This document shows positions 6,805 through 15,214 of a stretch of DNA of 39,255 nucleotides, piece after piece. The position numbers and the translations under genes are program-made. How positions within the stretch are numbered: the first letter of the stretch is position 1; every line of letters starts with the position of its first letter. Below the pieces are notes generated by a model. The model made no database searches. It was not told where the DNA came from and worked only from the letters and a program-made list of their open reading frames with translations. The DNA is from Pseudomonadota bacterium. GTDB lineage: Bacteria > Pseudomonadota > Gammaproteobacteria > Pseudomonadales > Moraxellaceae. The stretch covers positions 1 through 39,255 of the forward strand of contig JAJXWR010000015.1 in assembly GCA_021781515.1 (NCBI GenBank). Reading direction: 5' to 3'.

Positions 6805-8421
6805 ATGCAGAAGCCATGGCGTCTGGTGCTTGGACAGATCAATCCGGTGGTGGGGGCCATGCAGGCGAATGCGCAACAGATACTTCAGGTGGTGCAGCAG
6901 GCAGAGGCGGTGGGGGCTGATCTGGTGGTGTTTCCTGAACTGGTGCTGACGGGCTACCCTCCGGAAGATCTCTTGCTGCGACCGGCACTGGAACGGCGGG
7001 TACAACAGGCGCTGACTGAACTGGAAGCAGCGCTCAGTGTTCCGGTGGTATTAGGTTATCCTGGGGTGCGAGAGGGTCGGTTGTATAATCTGGCAGCGCT
7101 CTTGCGTCCGGGTCAGCCACGGCTGGAATACCGGAAGCGCCGCTTGCCAAATTATCAGGTTTTTGATGAAAAGCGCTATTTTCATGCAGGTACTGAGGCG
7201 GTGGTCTTTGAGCATTGCGGGGTATCTGTGGGATTACTGATCTGTGAGGACGTTTGGCATAATGAAACGGTCGAACAGACACTGGCGGCGGGTGCCACAC
7301 TCCTGCTTTGTCTGAATGCTTCACCGTATCATCAGGGCAAACTACAGGAACGCCTGCAGTTATTACGAAAGCACCAACACCAGACGCCGCTGGTGTATGT
7401 CAATCTGGTAGGCGGACAGGATGAACTGGTGTTTGACGGGGCCTCGTTCATTCTGGGAGCCGAGGGACAGTTGATACAACAGGGCCGGGCATTTGAGGAA
7501 CAGATGCTCGTTCAGGATTTTTTGGGTGCTCAGCCCTCAGGGCCAGCGCTCGGTGATCCGGAGGTGGATATAGAGGCGTCGCTTTATCAGGCGCTGGTAC
7601 TGGCGGTGCGGGATTATGTCAATAAAAACCATTTTCCTGGTGTGTTGCTGGGGTTGTCCGGAGGTATTGATTCAGCCTTGACACTGTGTATTGCGGTGGA
7701 TGCCTTGGGGGCGGAGCGGGTGACTGCTGTGATGATGCCCTACCATTACACGGCACCCATGAGTGAAGAGGATGCGACGGAGCAGGCACGGCGTTTAGGC
7801 GTGCGCTATCACCGGGTCCCGGTGGTCTCTCCAGTCTCGGCCATGTGGGACTGCCTGCAACCGCTGCTGCAGGGTACAGCAGGTACTACGCTGGAGAACC
7901 TGCAGGCCAGAATGCGCGGTACCTTGTTGATGGCCTTGTCAAACGCCAGTGGGGCGCTGGTGTTAACGACAGGCAATAAATCTGAAATGTCGGTGGGGTA
8001 TGCGACCCTTTACGGTGACATGGCCGGCGGTTTTGATGTCCTCAAGGATGTATACAAGATGCAGGTGTTTCGTCTGGCGCAATGGAGAAATGCCGTGACT
8101 CCGGAAAATCCTCCCATCCCGGTCCGTGTGATTGAACGACCACCTTCCGCTGAACTGGCCCCTGGACAGGTGGATCAGGATACCTTGCCTCCTTATGCGC
8201 AACTGGATGCAATCTTGCAGCGTTATGTCGAAGAGGACTGGAGTGCTGATGCATTGGTGCGTGCTGGCTTTGCGCAAGCGGTGGTCTATAAGGTGGTTGC
8301 ACTGGTGGATCGCAATGAGTACAAGCGCCGTCAGGCGGCGCTTGGGCCGCGCTTGAGTCAACGGGGGTTTGGTAAGGATCGGCGGTACCCAGTGACCCAC
8401 GCCTGGGCTCCGGGAAGTTAG
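6805..8421 (+). CDS. nadE: Glutamine-dependent NAD+ synthetase
   Basis: The 538-residue two-domain enzyme makes NAD+ from deamido-NAD+ in the last step of NAD biosynthesis. It uses ATP and ammonia from glutamine. The N-terminal nitrilase-type glutaminase domain shows the Glu-Lys-Cys triad: E45 in FPELVLTGYPPEDL, K111 in the segment before LPNYQVFDE, and C147 in LLICEDVWH. The C-terminal synthetase domain has the ATP pyrophosphatase loop GLSGGIDSA (residues 283-291), then TTGNKSEMSVGYATLYGDMAGGF and the FRLAQWRN region. Length fits bacterial glutamine-dependent NadE. The ATG is chosen because QKPWRLVLGQINPVVGA aligns with the family start, with GGGGAT about 9 bases upstream. It converges with ppsR, and the two stop codons sit in or next to one hairpin. 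Confidence 0.97.
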   Translation: MQKPWRLVLGQINPVVGAMQANAQQILQVVQQAEAVGADLVVFPELVLTGYPPEDLLLRPALERRVQQALTELEAALSVPVVLGYPGVREGRLYNLAALLRPGQPRLEYRKRRLPNYQVFDEKRYFHAGTEAVVFEHCGVSVGLLICEDVWHNETVEQTLAAGATLLLCLNASPYHQGKLQERLQLLRKHQHQTPLVYVNLVGGQDELVFDGASFILGAEGQLIQQGRAFEEQMLVQDFLGAQPSGPALGDPEVDIEASLYQALVLAVRDYVNKNHFPGVLLGLSGGIDSALTLCIAVDALGAERVTAVMMPYHYTAPMSEEDATEQARRLGVRYHRVPVVSPVSAMWDCLQPLLQGTAGTTLENLQARMRGTLLMALSNASGALVLTTGNKSEMSVGYATLYGDMAGGFDVLKDVYKMQVFRLAQWRNAVTPENPPIPVRVIERPPSAELAPGQVDQDTLPPYAQLDAILQRYVEEDWSADALVRAGFAQAVVYKVVALVDRNEYKRRQAALGPRLSQRGFGKDRRYPVTHAWAPGS

Positions 8422-8445
8422 TCGGTTGGTGTTAGACCAGCCGAC
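8421..8445. terminator. Shared hairpin between convergent nadE and ppsR
   Basis: GTCGGTTGGT (8421-8430) pairs with ACCAGCCGAC (8436-8445) through ten pairs, one of them G-T, around a 5-base loop. The first base is the last base of the nadE stop codon, and the ppsR stop codon lies at the loop. A hairpin serving both directions is likely. There is no T-run, so termination strength is uncertain. Confidence 0.5.
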
Positions 8446-9250
8446 GCTTGAGGCCCATCATCGCCAGAATTCGGGTAGAGATTTCTTCAATAGACAGATG
8501 GGTACTGTCGAGATAGCAGATGCTTTCCCGATTATAGATCGACAGGGCCGTGCGTATTTCCTGTTCGCATTGGCGCAAGGTGGCATAGCGACTGTCGGGC
8601 TTGCGTTGTTGACGTATCGCCGCCAGACGATGCGGTTCAATAGTGAGACCGAAAAGTTTTTTCTTAAAGGGTTTTAATACGCTGGGCAGACACAGATCAT
8701 TCAGATCTTCTTCAGTCAATGGGTAGTTGGCGATATGGATGCCAAATTGCAGCGCCATATAGATGGAAGTCGGCGTTTTTCCTGAACGGGAAACGCCAAT
8801 CAGAATAATGTCGGCTTTGTCGTAATGCCGTGTGCGCGCACCGTCGTCGTTGTCCAGGGCAAAATGCACGGCATCAATACGACTGCCATAATTGCTTTCG
8901 GAGATAATGCCATGGGATTTACCGACGGTATTGGCCGAATGAATCGTCAGTTCCTGCTCCAGTAAACCGACAAAGGCATCAAACACATCAAGTCGAAAGG
9001 CTTGTGCGGATTTCAGGATTTGCCGCAGTTCCTGATTGACAATGGTATCAACGACAATTGGCCGTATGCCGTCCAGTCGGGCTCGTTCATTAATCACCGT
9101 CACGGTGCTCTGCGCTTTTTCGGCGGTATCAACGTAGGGGATAGTCTGTTCATCAAATTCAATACTGTCAAATTGCGACAGCAGACTGTGCCCGAGTGTT
9201 TCAGCGGTAATACCGGTTCCATCAGAAATAAAAAACACACTGCGACGCAT
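8432..9250 (-). CDS. ppsR: PEP synthase regulatory protein (bifunctional kinase/phosphorylase, DUF299)
   Basis: This is a 272-residue member of the DUF299 family. Such enzymes inactivate phosphoenolpyruvate synthase by ADP-dependent phosphorylation of a threonine and reactivate it by Pi-dependent removal, so they link gluconeogenic flux to energy state. The start has the family motif FFISDGTGITAETLGHSLLSQF, and the nucleotide-binding loop GVSRSGKTPTS begins near residue 152. The typical LGLTI-like segment (LFGLTIEPHRLAAIRQQR) and C-terminal STHLSIEEIS are present. I chose the ATG at 9250 rather than 9259 because the AGGAG box (9260-9264) touches the 9259 ATG but lies 9 bases from the 9250 ATG. 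The PEP synthase gene itself is not in the window. Confidence 0.95.
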   Translation of the reverse strand: MRRSVFFISDGTGITAETLGHSLLSQFDSIEFDEQTIPYVDTAEKAQSTVTVINERARLDGIRPIVVDTIVNQELRQILKSAQAFRLDVFDAFVGLLEQELTIHSANTVGKSHGIISESNYGSRIDAVHFALDNDDGARTRHYDKADIILIGVSRSGKTPTSIYMALQFGIHIANYPLTEEDLNDLCLPSVLKPFKKKLFGLTIEPHRLAAIRQQRKPDSRYATLRQCEQEIRTALSIYNRESICYLDSTHLSIEEISTRILAMMGLKRRLV

Positions 9251-9350
9251 CGTATCCATCTCCTGGAATGTATTGCTGCAACGGCCTGTGGTGTGTTAGT
9301 GAAGCAGGGATACCGATGCTAGATCACCTTGCAGATACACGCAGATAAAG

Positions 9351-9374
9351 AAAACCCCGCCGAAGCAGGGTTTT
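9351..9374 (-). terminator. Intrinsic terminator of the cold-shock gene with a UUCG loop
   Basis: On the minus strand AAAACCCTGC, a TTCG tetraloop and GCGGGGTTTT form a ten-pair stem with one G-U pair, followed by a T-rich run (TTTTCTTT). The C(UUCG)G closing pair is the extra-stable type. It lies about 90 bases after the cold-shock stop and before ppsR, separating the two transcripts. Confidence 0.9.
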
Positions 9375-9461
9375 CCAAGTCTCTGTCATCAGATCGCTGT
9401 TGCCCTGTCAGACCACAGTTTAGACCACGGTTGCCCGCTCAGCGATCCGTTCAGCGAGTGG

Positions 9462-9665
9462 TTAAACAGGCTGAATCTTAGAGGCTTGTGGACCTTTCTG
9501 ACCTTGCACTGTTTCAAAAGACACTTTTTGTCCTTCATGCAACGTGCGGAAACCGTTACCCTGAATTTCAGAAAAGTGAGCGAAAAGATCGGGTCCACCA
9601 TCGGTTGGGGTGATGAAGCCAAAGCCCTTGGTTTCATTAAACCACTTGACCGTGCCTGTTGCCAT
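9462..9665 (-). CDS. Cold-shock-domain protein, CspA family
   Basis: The 67-residue protein is a single cold-shock domain that binds single-stranded RNA and DNA as a chaperone. RNP1 (KGFGFI) and RNP2 (LFAHFS) are intact, and [18 protein letters not shown] is the family start. A longer open frame extends upstream, but the true start is the ATG at 9665. It has the expected residues, and a TGAGGTAG ribosome binding site lies just before it. The upstream region has a strong promoter and a leader of about 140 bases, as in cold-inducible csp genes. Whether this copy responds to cold cannot be told from sequence. Confidence 0.96.
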   Translation of the reverse strand: MATGTVKWFNETKGFGFITPTDGGPDLFAHFSEIQGNGFRTLHEGQKVSFETVQGQKGPQASKIQPV

Positions 9666-9806
9666 AAAAACTACCTCATAAATAAATAAGACAAGCGAAA
9701 ACGCTCGGTAACGCACAAATACAGGAAAAGAAGAGCTCAGGATCAACAGGATACACCCAGTGGCAAACCGATGATAAACGCGCTAAACCTACTTCAGACT
9801 GTGCGT
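9666..9806 (-). promoter_or_regulatory. Long 5' leader of the cold-shock gene
   Basis: If transcription starts near 9806, as the promoter predicts, the mRNA has an untranslated leader of about 140 bases. Long leaders of this kind in E. coli cspA fold differently at low temperature and control translation. I did not find the E. coli cold-box sequence with certainty. Confidence 0.5.
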
Positions 9807-9812
9807 GCGCAA

Positions 9813-9841
9813 ACTATAAGATCATTTCAGGCACTCGTCAA
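9813..9841 (-). promoter_or_regulatory. Strong sigma-70 promoter of the cold-shock gene
   Basis: Reading the minus strand, TTGACG (9836-9841) and TATAGT (9813-9818) are separated by exactly 17 bases. Each matches the consensus at 5 of 6 positions. It is among the best promoter matches in the window. Confidence 0.85.
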
Positions 9842-9914
9842 GCCACTATTGCAAGTAAATGGGCAAGAAAATGCATGAATTTCTTAAATACTCGGTTAAG
9901 GGGGCTGTCCAGGC

Positions 9915-11393
9915 TCATTTTGCAGGGGCATCTGTCGGGGCATCTGCCGGGGTGGGCCGCTTGTTGTCATTCAAGGCAGCCTCTGAAAATTGTTGCAAGT
10001 CATCGGGGACCGTTGTCGCTGCAACGGGACGATCGGTGTCCTGGAGTTTTCCAAACAGCGGTTTTCCTTCAAACGCCAGCGCTTTAAGAATCAGTACGAA
10101 TTGTTTGCCAGCGCTGTCAGGCCCGCTCATTTTGACCGGGAAATTACTGAAATCCGGAGCCAGCCAGGCCTCATAGCCAGACTGGATTTCATTGCTGCCC
10201 AGCATCTGTCGGGAACCTTGCAAATGCAGGGTTTTTATTTTACCTGCCGGTAATTGCAACACCTCTTCTCCCAGTACTTTAAACTGCAGATGATAGAGAC
10301 TGGTGCCGTTGGTGACAGTCATTTCCATCTGGTCGTGACCTGCAAATATCAGTGCCAGTTCATAGGCAAAACTGAACATGTCCTGAGCGCCGTCGCTAAA
10401 AGCGAAGGTTTTAAGCTGATTGGGGTGCCCTTGTGTCAGGGTGTGATCAGCATAAGAAAAGTGCGATTCAATTTTTGTTTTCTGGTTCAACTGCACGGTG
10501 AAGGTGTCTGGGGTCAAGCCCTGATCACTGATGCCTCCGACACTCAAAATCCTCGCATGAAAACCGAATTTGTGGGCATCCAGTTGCAGTTGGTAGTGAT
10601 TCCCGGAAATATGCCAGTGCTCCAAGGCATCGACACCGACGGGGATAGCCAGCCCCACGCGGATATGATACAAGGCTTGCAGATCATGCGGGAATTCTGC
10701 ATCGTTCTGCTGCGCAGGTGCCGTCAGCAGTGTCGACGGCTGAGCCGCCGCCGCAGTTGCATCTGCTGCGGTTGCAGATGCTGCGGTTGCAGATGCTGCG
10801 GTTGCAGATGCTGCGGTTGAGTGAGGCGCTATGGCGGCCGGTTGCGGCTTCTCCGGAGGCTCCACCGTCAGCGGCGGCGCCGGAGGTACTGCTGCAGCCG
10901 TCTGAACCGGCGCAGCGGCAGGCGGCGCTGTCACCTCGGCGGAAGTCGCCAGCGGCGGTGGGTTGTCTGGTAAAGCGGGAGCCGTCGGTAGTGCCGGTAT
11001 ATCGGTAGCGGCGACCAAGGCCGGGTGGTGATGAGTTTTCGCTCGTTTCGCCTTGTGCAGTTGCGCATGCCTTGCCGCAAGGGCGGCTGGTTTTGCAACA
11101 GCATGCGATTGAACCGACGGAGCAGGGGGGGCGGAGATAGTCACCGGTTGCCAGTTGTCCGGGAGACGGAAGATATGCAGTGGCGCACGTTGCTCTGCCA
11201 CGGTACTGGACGCTGTCTGCAGATGCAGGTGAACTTTTGGAACTTTGCCGCCTTTATGTCGGCTTAAAACGTCATTGCCATTGTCGGCGTCACCATTGTT
11301 CTGCCACTCCAGTGCCGGATAAAAAAAAATCAGCAGATGGATGCACAGGGAAATCCCGGTTGCCCAGACGAAATGCCAACGTTTACCTCGCAT
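9915..11393 (-). CDS. DUF3108-domain protein with N-terminal anchor and Pro/Ala-rich linker
   Basis: This 492-residue protein has a membrane segment at about residues 8-26 (FVWATGISLCIHLLIFFYP). It is followed by a long low-complexity linker (about 80-230) rich in Pro, Ala and Thr, and then a globular DUF3108 domain (about 230-460). The domain includes YHIRVGLAIPVG, FHARILSVGG, QGLTPDTFTVQ, MFSFAYELALIF and WLAPDFSNFPVKM. DUF3108 proteins are predicted periplasmic or envelope proteins of beta/gammaproteobacteria whose function is not established. The linker resembles those of TonB-like proteins that span the periplasm, and the N-terminus (a short cytoplasmic stretch, then the anchor) agrees. 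It lies 3 bases after hemL, so it is probably co-transcribed. The linker contains four-plus copies of a 15-bp repeat. Confidence 0.85.
   Translation of the reverse strand: MRGKRWHFVWATGISLCIHLLIFFYPALEWQNNGDADNGNDVLSRHKGGKVPKVHLHLQTASSTVAEQRAPLHIFRLPDNWQPVTISAPPAPSVQSHAVAKPAALAARHAQLHKAKRAKTHHHPALVAATDIPALPTAPALPDNPPPLATSAEVTAPPAAAPVQTAAAVPPAPPLTVEPPEKPQPAAIAPHSTAASATAASATAASATAADATAAAAQPSTLLTAPAQQNDAEFPHDLQALYHIRVGLAIPVGVDALEHWHISGNHYQLQLDAHKFGFHARILSVGGISDQGLTPDTFTVQLNQKTKIESHFSYADHTLTQGHPNQLKTFAFSDGAQDMFSFAYELALIFAGHDQMEMTVTNGTSLYHLQFKVLGEEVLQLPAGKIKTLHLQGSRQMLGSNEIQSGYEAWLAPDFSNFPVKMSGPDSAGKQFVLILKALAFEGKPLFGKLQDTDRPVAATTVPDDLQQFSEAALNDNKRPTPADAPTDAPAK
10751..10819. repeat. 15-bp tandem repeat in the DUF3108 linker
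   Basis: About 4.6 units with a 15-bp period and consensus CTGCGGTTGCAGATG, of which three consecutive units are identical (10766-10810). On the coding strand they encode repeated Ala-Thr-Ala-Ala-Ser/Asp. The period is a multiple of three, so copy-number change lengthens or shortens the linker without a frameshift. Confidence 0.92.
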
Positions 11394-11396
11394 GAA

Positions 11397-12683
11397 TTAC
11401 ACGCTTGTTAAACGCTGAAAAGCCTTTTTCGCCGCTTGCACGGTTAATTCCAGTTCTGTATCGCCGTGGGCGGCAGACAGAAAGCCGGCTTCAAAGGCAG
11501 AAGGGGCCAGATAGATGCCGGCGTCCAGCATGTAGTGGAAGAATCTGCGAAATTGATCGACGTTGCACTGCATGACCTCTTCATAATATTGGATGTTTTT
11601 TTGCGGGGTGAAGAACAGGCCAAACATTCCTCCGGCCTGGGTACTGGTCAAGGCAATTCCACACTGTGCGGCCTCTTTGCCAATGCAGTCCAGCAAATGC
11701 CCGAGACGAGCGGTCAGACGTTCATGAAAACCGGGTTCCTGAATCAGTTCGAGCATGGCGAGTCCGGCACGCATGGCCAAGGGATTGCCTGACAGCGTGC
11801 CGGCCTGATAGACAGGCCCGAGTGGTGCGAGTTGCTCCATCAGATCCCGACGGCCACCAAAGGCACCTACCGGTAAGCCGGCACCAATGATCTTGCCTAA
11901 GGTGGTCAGGTCAGGGGTGATTCCGTAGTGTGCCTGCGCACCGCCTAAGGCGACGCGGAACCCGGTCATTACTTCATCAAAAATTAAAATACTGCCATGG
12001 GCGGTGCATAAGCGCCGCAGTTCCTGTAAAAATTCAGGGGCAGGGGGGACGCAATTCATGTTTCCGGCCACGGGTTCGACAATGACGGCCGCAATTTTTG
12101 CGCCTTCCTGAGCAAACAGCGCCTGTAAGGGGGCTAGCCGGTTGTAGGGCAGGGTGCGGGTATGTTGTGCCAAATCTGCAGGTACGCCGGGGGAGGTGGG
12201 GACGCCTAAGGTCAGCAGGCCGGAACCGGCCTTGACTAGCAATGAATCAGAATGACCGTGGTATCCCCCTTCGAATTTTACCAGCACGTCCCGTCCCGTT
12301 GCGCCTCTGGCTAAGCGAATGGCACTCATGGTGGCTTCGGTGCCCGAGTTGACCATCCGCAGCATTTGCATGGAGGGCATCAGGCGTTTGATGCATTCAG
12401 CCATTTCAATTTCAGCCACGGTGGGTGCGCCAAAGGAAATGCCTTCACTCGCAGCCTGCTGTATCGCTGCAACCACTCTCGGGTGGCTGTGTCCGAGAAT
12501 CATGGGGCCCCAGGAGCCTACATAATCGATATAGCGTCGGCCTTCTACATCGGTGAGCCAGGCTCCCTGTGCCGAACGGATAAACACCGGTGTACCGCCA
12601 ACGCCACGGAATGCGCGTACCGGTGAATTAACGCCGCCTGGCAGGACTTCACAGGCGCGGGCATACAACTGTTCAGAATTCAT
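11397..12683 (-). CDS. hemL: Glutamate-1-semialdehyde 2,1-aminomutase
   Basis: The 428-residue PLP enzyme converts glutamate-1-semialdehyde to 5-aminolevulinate, the start of tetrapyrrole synthesis in bacteria using the C5 route. Family residues are clear: the [16 protein letters not shown] region (111 onward), [10 protein letters not shown], the cofactor-binding D236 in [10 protein letters not shown], and the Schiff-base lysine K264 in [18 protein letters not shown]. The length is standard. Its ATG overlaps the thiE stop by 4 bases, indicating tight coupling. The pairing of haem and thiamine genes is common in beta/gammaproteobacteria and does not imply a shared pathway. Confidence 0.97.
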   Translation of the reverse strand: MNSEQLYARACEVLPGGVNSPVRAFRGVGGTPVFIRSAQGAWLTDVEGRRYIDYVGSWGPMILGHSHPRVVAAIQQAASEGISFGAPTVAEIEMAECIKRLMPSMQMLRMVNSGTEATMSAIRLARGATGRDVLVKFEGGYHGHSDSLLVKAGSGLLTLGVPTSPGVPADLAQHTRTLPYNRLAPLQALFAQEGAKIAAVIVEPVAGNMNCVPPAPEFLQELRRLCTAHGSILIFDEVMTGFRVALGGAQAHYGITPDLTTLGKIIGAGLPVGAFGGRRDLMEQLAPLGPVYQAGTLSGNPLAMRAGLAMLELIQEPGFHERLTARLGHLLDCIGKEAAQCGIALTSTQAGGMFGLFFTPQKNIQYYEEVMQCNVDQFRRFFHYMLDAGIYLAPSAFEAGFLSAAHGDTELELTVQAAKKAFQRLTSV

Positions 12684-13312
12684 GGGTAAAACCTCGTCAG
12701 TAGTTCCAGCCAGTTCAGGGTGTGCTGGCGGATATCCGGAACGTCAAATAAATCACCGATGACGGCCAAGGCATCGGCACCTGCATTGCATAGGGTGGCG
12801 CAATGTTCTGTGCGGATGCCGCCGATAGCTACGGTTGGCAAATGCAGTAGTCTAGCGGTTTTGAACACACTGAGCGAGCACTGTATTGCATCGGGTTTGT
12901 TAAGCGAGGGGTACACCGCACCAAAGGCCAGATAATCTGCCCATGGGGCGGCCTGAGTCGCCAGTACAAGGGAGTTATGGCAGGATACTCCGATAATTTT
13001 ATCAGGCCCCAGCAACTGCCGCACCTGAGAGGGATCACCATCCCCTTGACCGAGGTGTACGCCATCGGCACCAATCGCTTGAGAAAGCGCATAATCATCG
13101 TTGATAATCAACTGAGCCGCATAAGTCGTACATAAGGCTTTCAGGGCAAGGGCGCGTTGCAGGCGAGTCGGCGGGTCAGCGATTTTGTCCCGGTATTGCA
13201 GGCAGCGCAGCCCCCCCTGTAACGCAGCCTCCACCTCTGCCAGCAGTTGTCCGGTGGAGTGGCGGTTCGGGGTGATGCCATAAAGTCGGGACCAGTAGTG
13301 CGGTAGCGGCAT
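12680..13312 (-). CDS. thiE: Thiamine-phosphate synthase
   Basis: ThiE joins the pyrimidine HMP-PP and the thiazole phosphate to form thiamine monophosphate. This TIM-barrel protein shows LYGITPN at its start, then [47 protein letters not shown], and VAIGGI near the C-terminus, all expected. The frame is open 57 bases further upstream, with a GTG at 13369 overlapping thiD. The ATG at 13312 gives 210 residues, the usual family length, and lies 10 bases after the thiD stop, so I prefer it. The ribosome binding site is weak, and translation may be coupled to thiD. Confidence 0.92.
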   Translation of the reverse strand: MPLPHYWSRLYGITPNRHSTGQLLAEVEAALQGGLRCLQYRDKIADPPTRLQRALALKALCTTYAAQLIINDDYALSQAIGADGVHLGQGDGDPSQVRQLLGPDKIIGVSCHNSLVLATQAAPWADYLAFGAVYPSLNKPDAIQCSLSVFKTARLLHLPTVAIGGIRTEHCATLCNAGADALAVIGDLFDVPDIRQHTLNWLELLTRFYP

Positions 13313-13322
13313 GAATGGATGC

Positions 13323-14072
13323 TCAGGATCGTCGCGGAAACTTCTGTCCATGCCCGGGTGTAAATGCACTATTCAGGCAGGCGGTGGTGAATTGCAGGGC
13401 ATTGGCAACGGCCACGGGCATCGGCTGACCTTGCGCCAGGTGGATTGCACAGGCGGCTGCCAGTGTACAACCGCTGCCGTGAAATTCCGCGGCCAGTCGC
13501 GGGGTCGTCTGTTGGTACAGACAGCCGTTACGATCAAACAGTTCATTAACAATCAGTGCGCCGGGTTGGTGTCCGCCTTTACACAAGAGGTATCTGATCC
13601 CCTGAGCAAAGAGACTGGTCAGCGGCTGATCCTTCAAGAGGATTTGCAGTTCTGGTACATTGGGGGTGAGCAGCGTAGTGCATTGCAACAGGGGAGGCAG
13701 TGCCTCACAGAACCCCGGGTGGATCAGGCTGCCGTGCAGGTTACCTGCCAGTACCGGGTCATAGACGACGGGCACATCAGGTAATTGACGTACAATATCA
13801 ACAATCACGGGCACGAGTGAGGCCTCGGCGATCATGCCGATCTTGACAGCAGCGGGCTGAAAATCCGCCAGAAGGATGTCCGCCTGCCGCCTTAGCCAGT
13901 CGGCGGACACCGACTGAAATGCATAGACACCACGGCTGTCCTGAAGTGTCAGTGCCGTAATGGCCGTCAGCGCATGACCGCCCAGGCTGTGGATGGTTTC
14001 AATGTCCGCCTGAATACCGGCTCCACCACTGGGGTCATGTCCGGCCAATACCAGCACGAGAGGTGGTATCAC
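13323..14072 (-). CDS. thiD: Hydroxymethylpyrimidine/phosphomethylpyrimidine kinase
   Basis: The 249-residue ribokinase-fold kinase phosphorylates HMP and then HMP-P to give HMP-PP for thiamine synthesis. The substrate site appears as LAGHDPSGGAGIQAD at the start and ALTLQDSRGV, and the late kinase motif as HGSGCTLAAA with C202 in the anion hole. The start codon is GTG (14070-14072): an in-frame start is needed to keep VLAGHDPSGG, and there is no ATG before it. It directly precedes thiE, so HMP activation and the coupling step are made together. No thiamine riboswitch is apparent upstream, where hemJ lies 17 bases away. Confidence 0.94.
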   Translation of the reverse strand: MIPPLVLVLAGHDPSGGAGIQADIETIHSLGGHALTAITALTLQDSRGVYAFQSVSADWLRRQADILLADFQPAAVKIGMIAEASLVPVIVDIVRQLPDVPVVYDPVLAGNLHGSLIHPGFCEALPPLLQCTTLLTPNVPELQILLKDQPLTSLFAQGIRYLLCKGGHQPGALIVNELFDRNGCLYQQTTPRLAAEFHGSGCTLAAACAIHLAQGQPMPVAVANALQFTTACLNSAFTPGHGQKFPRRS

Positions 14073-14089
14073 GCATTACTGCCCACGGT

Positions 14090-14512
14090 TCATAGCGGTT
14101 TCACCACCACCAGAAACACAATGCCAATCAGGAATAATACCGGAATTTCATTAAACCAACGATAAAACACATGGCTGTGGCGATTGTTGCCCGTGGCAAA
14201 ATTCTTGAGCAACTGGCCACAGTAGATGTGGTAACCCAGCAACAACAACACCAGAGTCAGTTTAATATGTACCCAGATCATGGTCTTATAGATACTCCAT
14301 TGTGGCAACAGCAAACTGAGCCCGGCAATGACGGTCGCCAGCATGGCCGGGGTCATAATGCCCCGGTAGAGTTTACGTTCCATTATACAAAAGCGTTCCT
14401 GTCCCGCAGCATCTTCGGTCATTGCATGATAGACAAACAGGCGGGGTAAATAAAACAGACCAGCAAACCAGCTGACCATGGCCATGATATGAAATGCTTT
14501 CCAGTACAGCAT
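14090..14512 (-). CDS. hemJ: HemJ-type protoporphyrinogen oxidase
   Basis: HemJ is a small membrane protein that oxidises protoporphyrinogen IX in late haem synthesis in many proteobacteria that lack HemG or HemY. The start KAFHIMAMVSWFAGLFYLPRLFVYH contains the conserved His and the family signature. The conserved Lys appears in IWVHIKLTLVLLL, and the C-terminus RWFNEIPVLFLIGIVFLVVVKP is typical. There are four hydrophobic helices. An open frame runs 26 residues further upstream, but the ATG at 14512 matches the family start and gives 140 residues. With hemL nearby, two steps of haem synthesis sit in one block. Confidence 0.93.
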   Translation of the reverse strand: MLYWKAFHIMAMVSWFAGLFYLPRLFVYHAMTEDAAGQERFCIMERKLYRGIMTPAMLATVIAGLSLLLPQWSIYKTMIWVHIKLTLVLLLLGYHIYCGQLLKNFATGNNRHSHVFYRWFNEIPVLFLIGIVFLVVVKPL

Positions 14513-14709
14513 ATAGAGTTTCCGGGCAAGATCCAATTCGTTGCGTTGGTGTGCAGGGTGCACTGCGGCGTATGTTACACCGAAAGTCACGGCGGCACAG
14601 AGGTTATTTCAGATCGTGATCCGTGTTTCGGCAGCAATAGTCCGATGCTGTACCGGTGACGTGTGGTCGATACCTGCTGTGCTGGAGAGCGGATTCCTCT
14701 GGTTGGGCA

Positions 14710-14752
14710 GATACGTAGCGGCATCGAAATGCAGAGGGTGCCGCTTTGTATC
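14710..14752. other. Long imperfect stem-loop between hemJ and the toxin gene
   Basis: AGCGGCA (14717-14723) and TGCCGCT (14739-14745) are perfect arms around 15 bases. The stem continues outward, with GATAC (14710-14714) pairing with GTATC (14748-14752) after one G-T pair and one mismatch. No T-run follows on either strand. The rest of 14591-14827 holds no gene I can support. Confidence 0.6.
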
Positions 14753-14827
14753 GGACGAATAGCCACACTGGTTAAGGACCCGTGCTGACCGGGCTACAGG
14801 CCACGATGGGGCTGCGACGACAACAGG

Positions 14828-15214
14828 TTACACTTTCCGGATGTGGCCAGGGTATAGTGCGACTAGCGGATCAGAGGTCAGCAGGGCAATGCCTTCAACC
14901 ATGGACTGGGCAACGAGGATTCTATCGAAGGGGTCTTTGTGAATCGCTGGTAGTCCATCTACAGCTAGCGCATGGTTGCTGGTGATGGGTAGTTCGCTAT
15001 AGCCATTGTCTAGTAGACCTCGGCGAAGGAGACGTGGGTCAACCCGAAAGTCCGGACGGTTCAGCCCCCGTTTAATCGCTACTTCCCACAGACTGGCGGC
15101 ACTGAACAGCAATTCATTGTGCGAATCTTCCAGTAGTGTACGAGCGGCAGAAGACAATTGCTCCGGCTGGCCCGCTGCCCACAGCAGCAGGTGGGTGTCG
15201 AGGAGTAATTTCAT
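14828..15214 (-). CDS. PIN-domain toxin, VapC type
   Basis: This 128-residue single PIN domain is expected to be a Mg2+-dependent ribonuclease cutting RNA (VapC relatives cut tRNA or rRNA). The acidic active-site residues are in place: D6 in LLLDTHLLLW, E44 in SLWEVAIK, D94 and D97 in HKDPFDRILVAQ, and D115 in LLTSDPLVA. The subgroup DTHLLLWA...SLWEVAIK...DPFDR is the one usually paired with Phd/YefM antitoxins. Its start overlaps the antitoxin stop by 4 bases. The toxin looks intact. The RNA target cannot be told from sequence. Confidence 0.93.
   Translation of the reverse strand: MKLLLDTHLLLWAAGQPEQLSSAARTLLEDSHNELLFSAASLWEVAIKRGLNRPDFRVDPRLLRRGLLDNGYSELPITSNHALAVDGLPAIHKDPFDRILVAQSMVEGIALLTSDPLVALYPGHIRKV

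Noticed and set aside
6720-6920. An open frame overlapping the nadE start
   Set aside because: Its C-terminal part is the nadE coding region in another frame, giving Gly-rich nonsense, and it has no ribosome binding site.
10254-11008. Long plus-strand open frames opposite the DUF3108 gene
   Set aside because: They are shadows of the repeat-rich linker. Their translations are Cys/Arg/Leu repeats with no domain.
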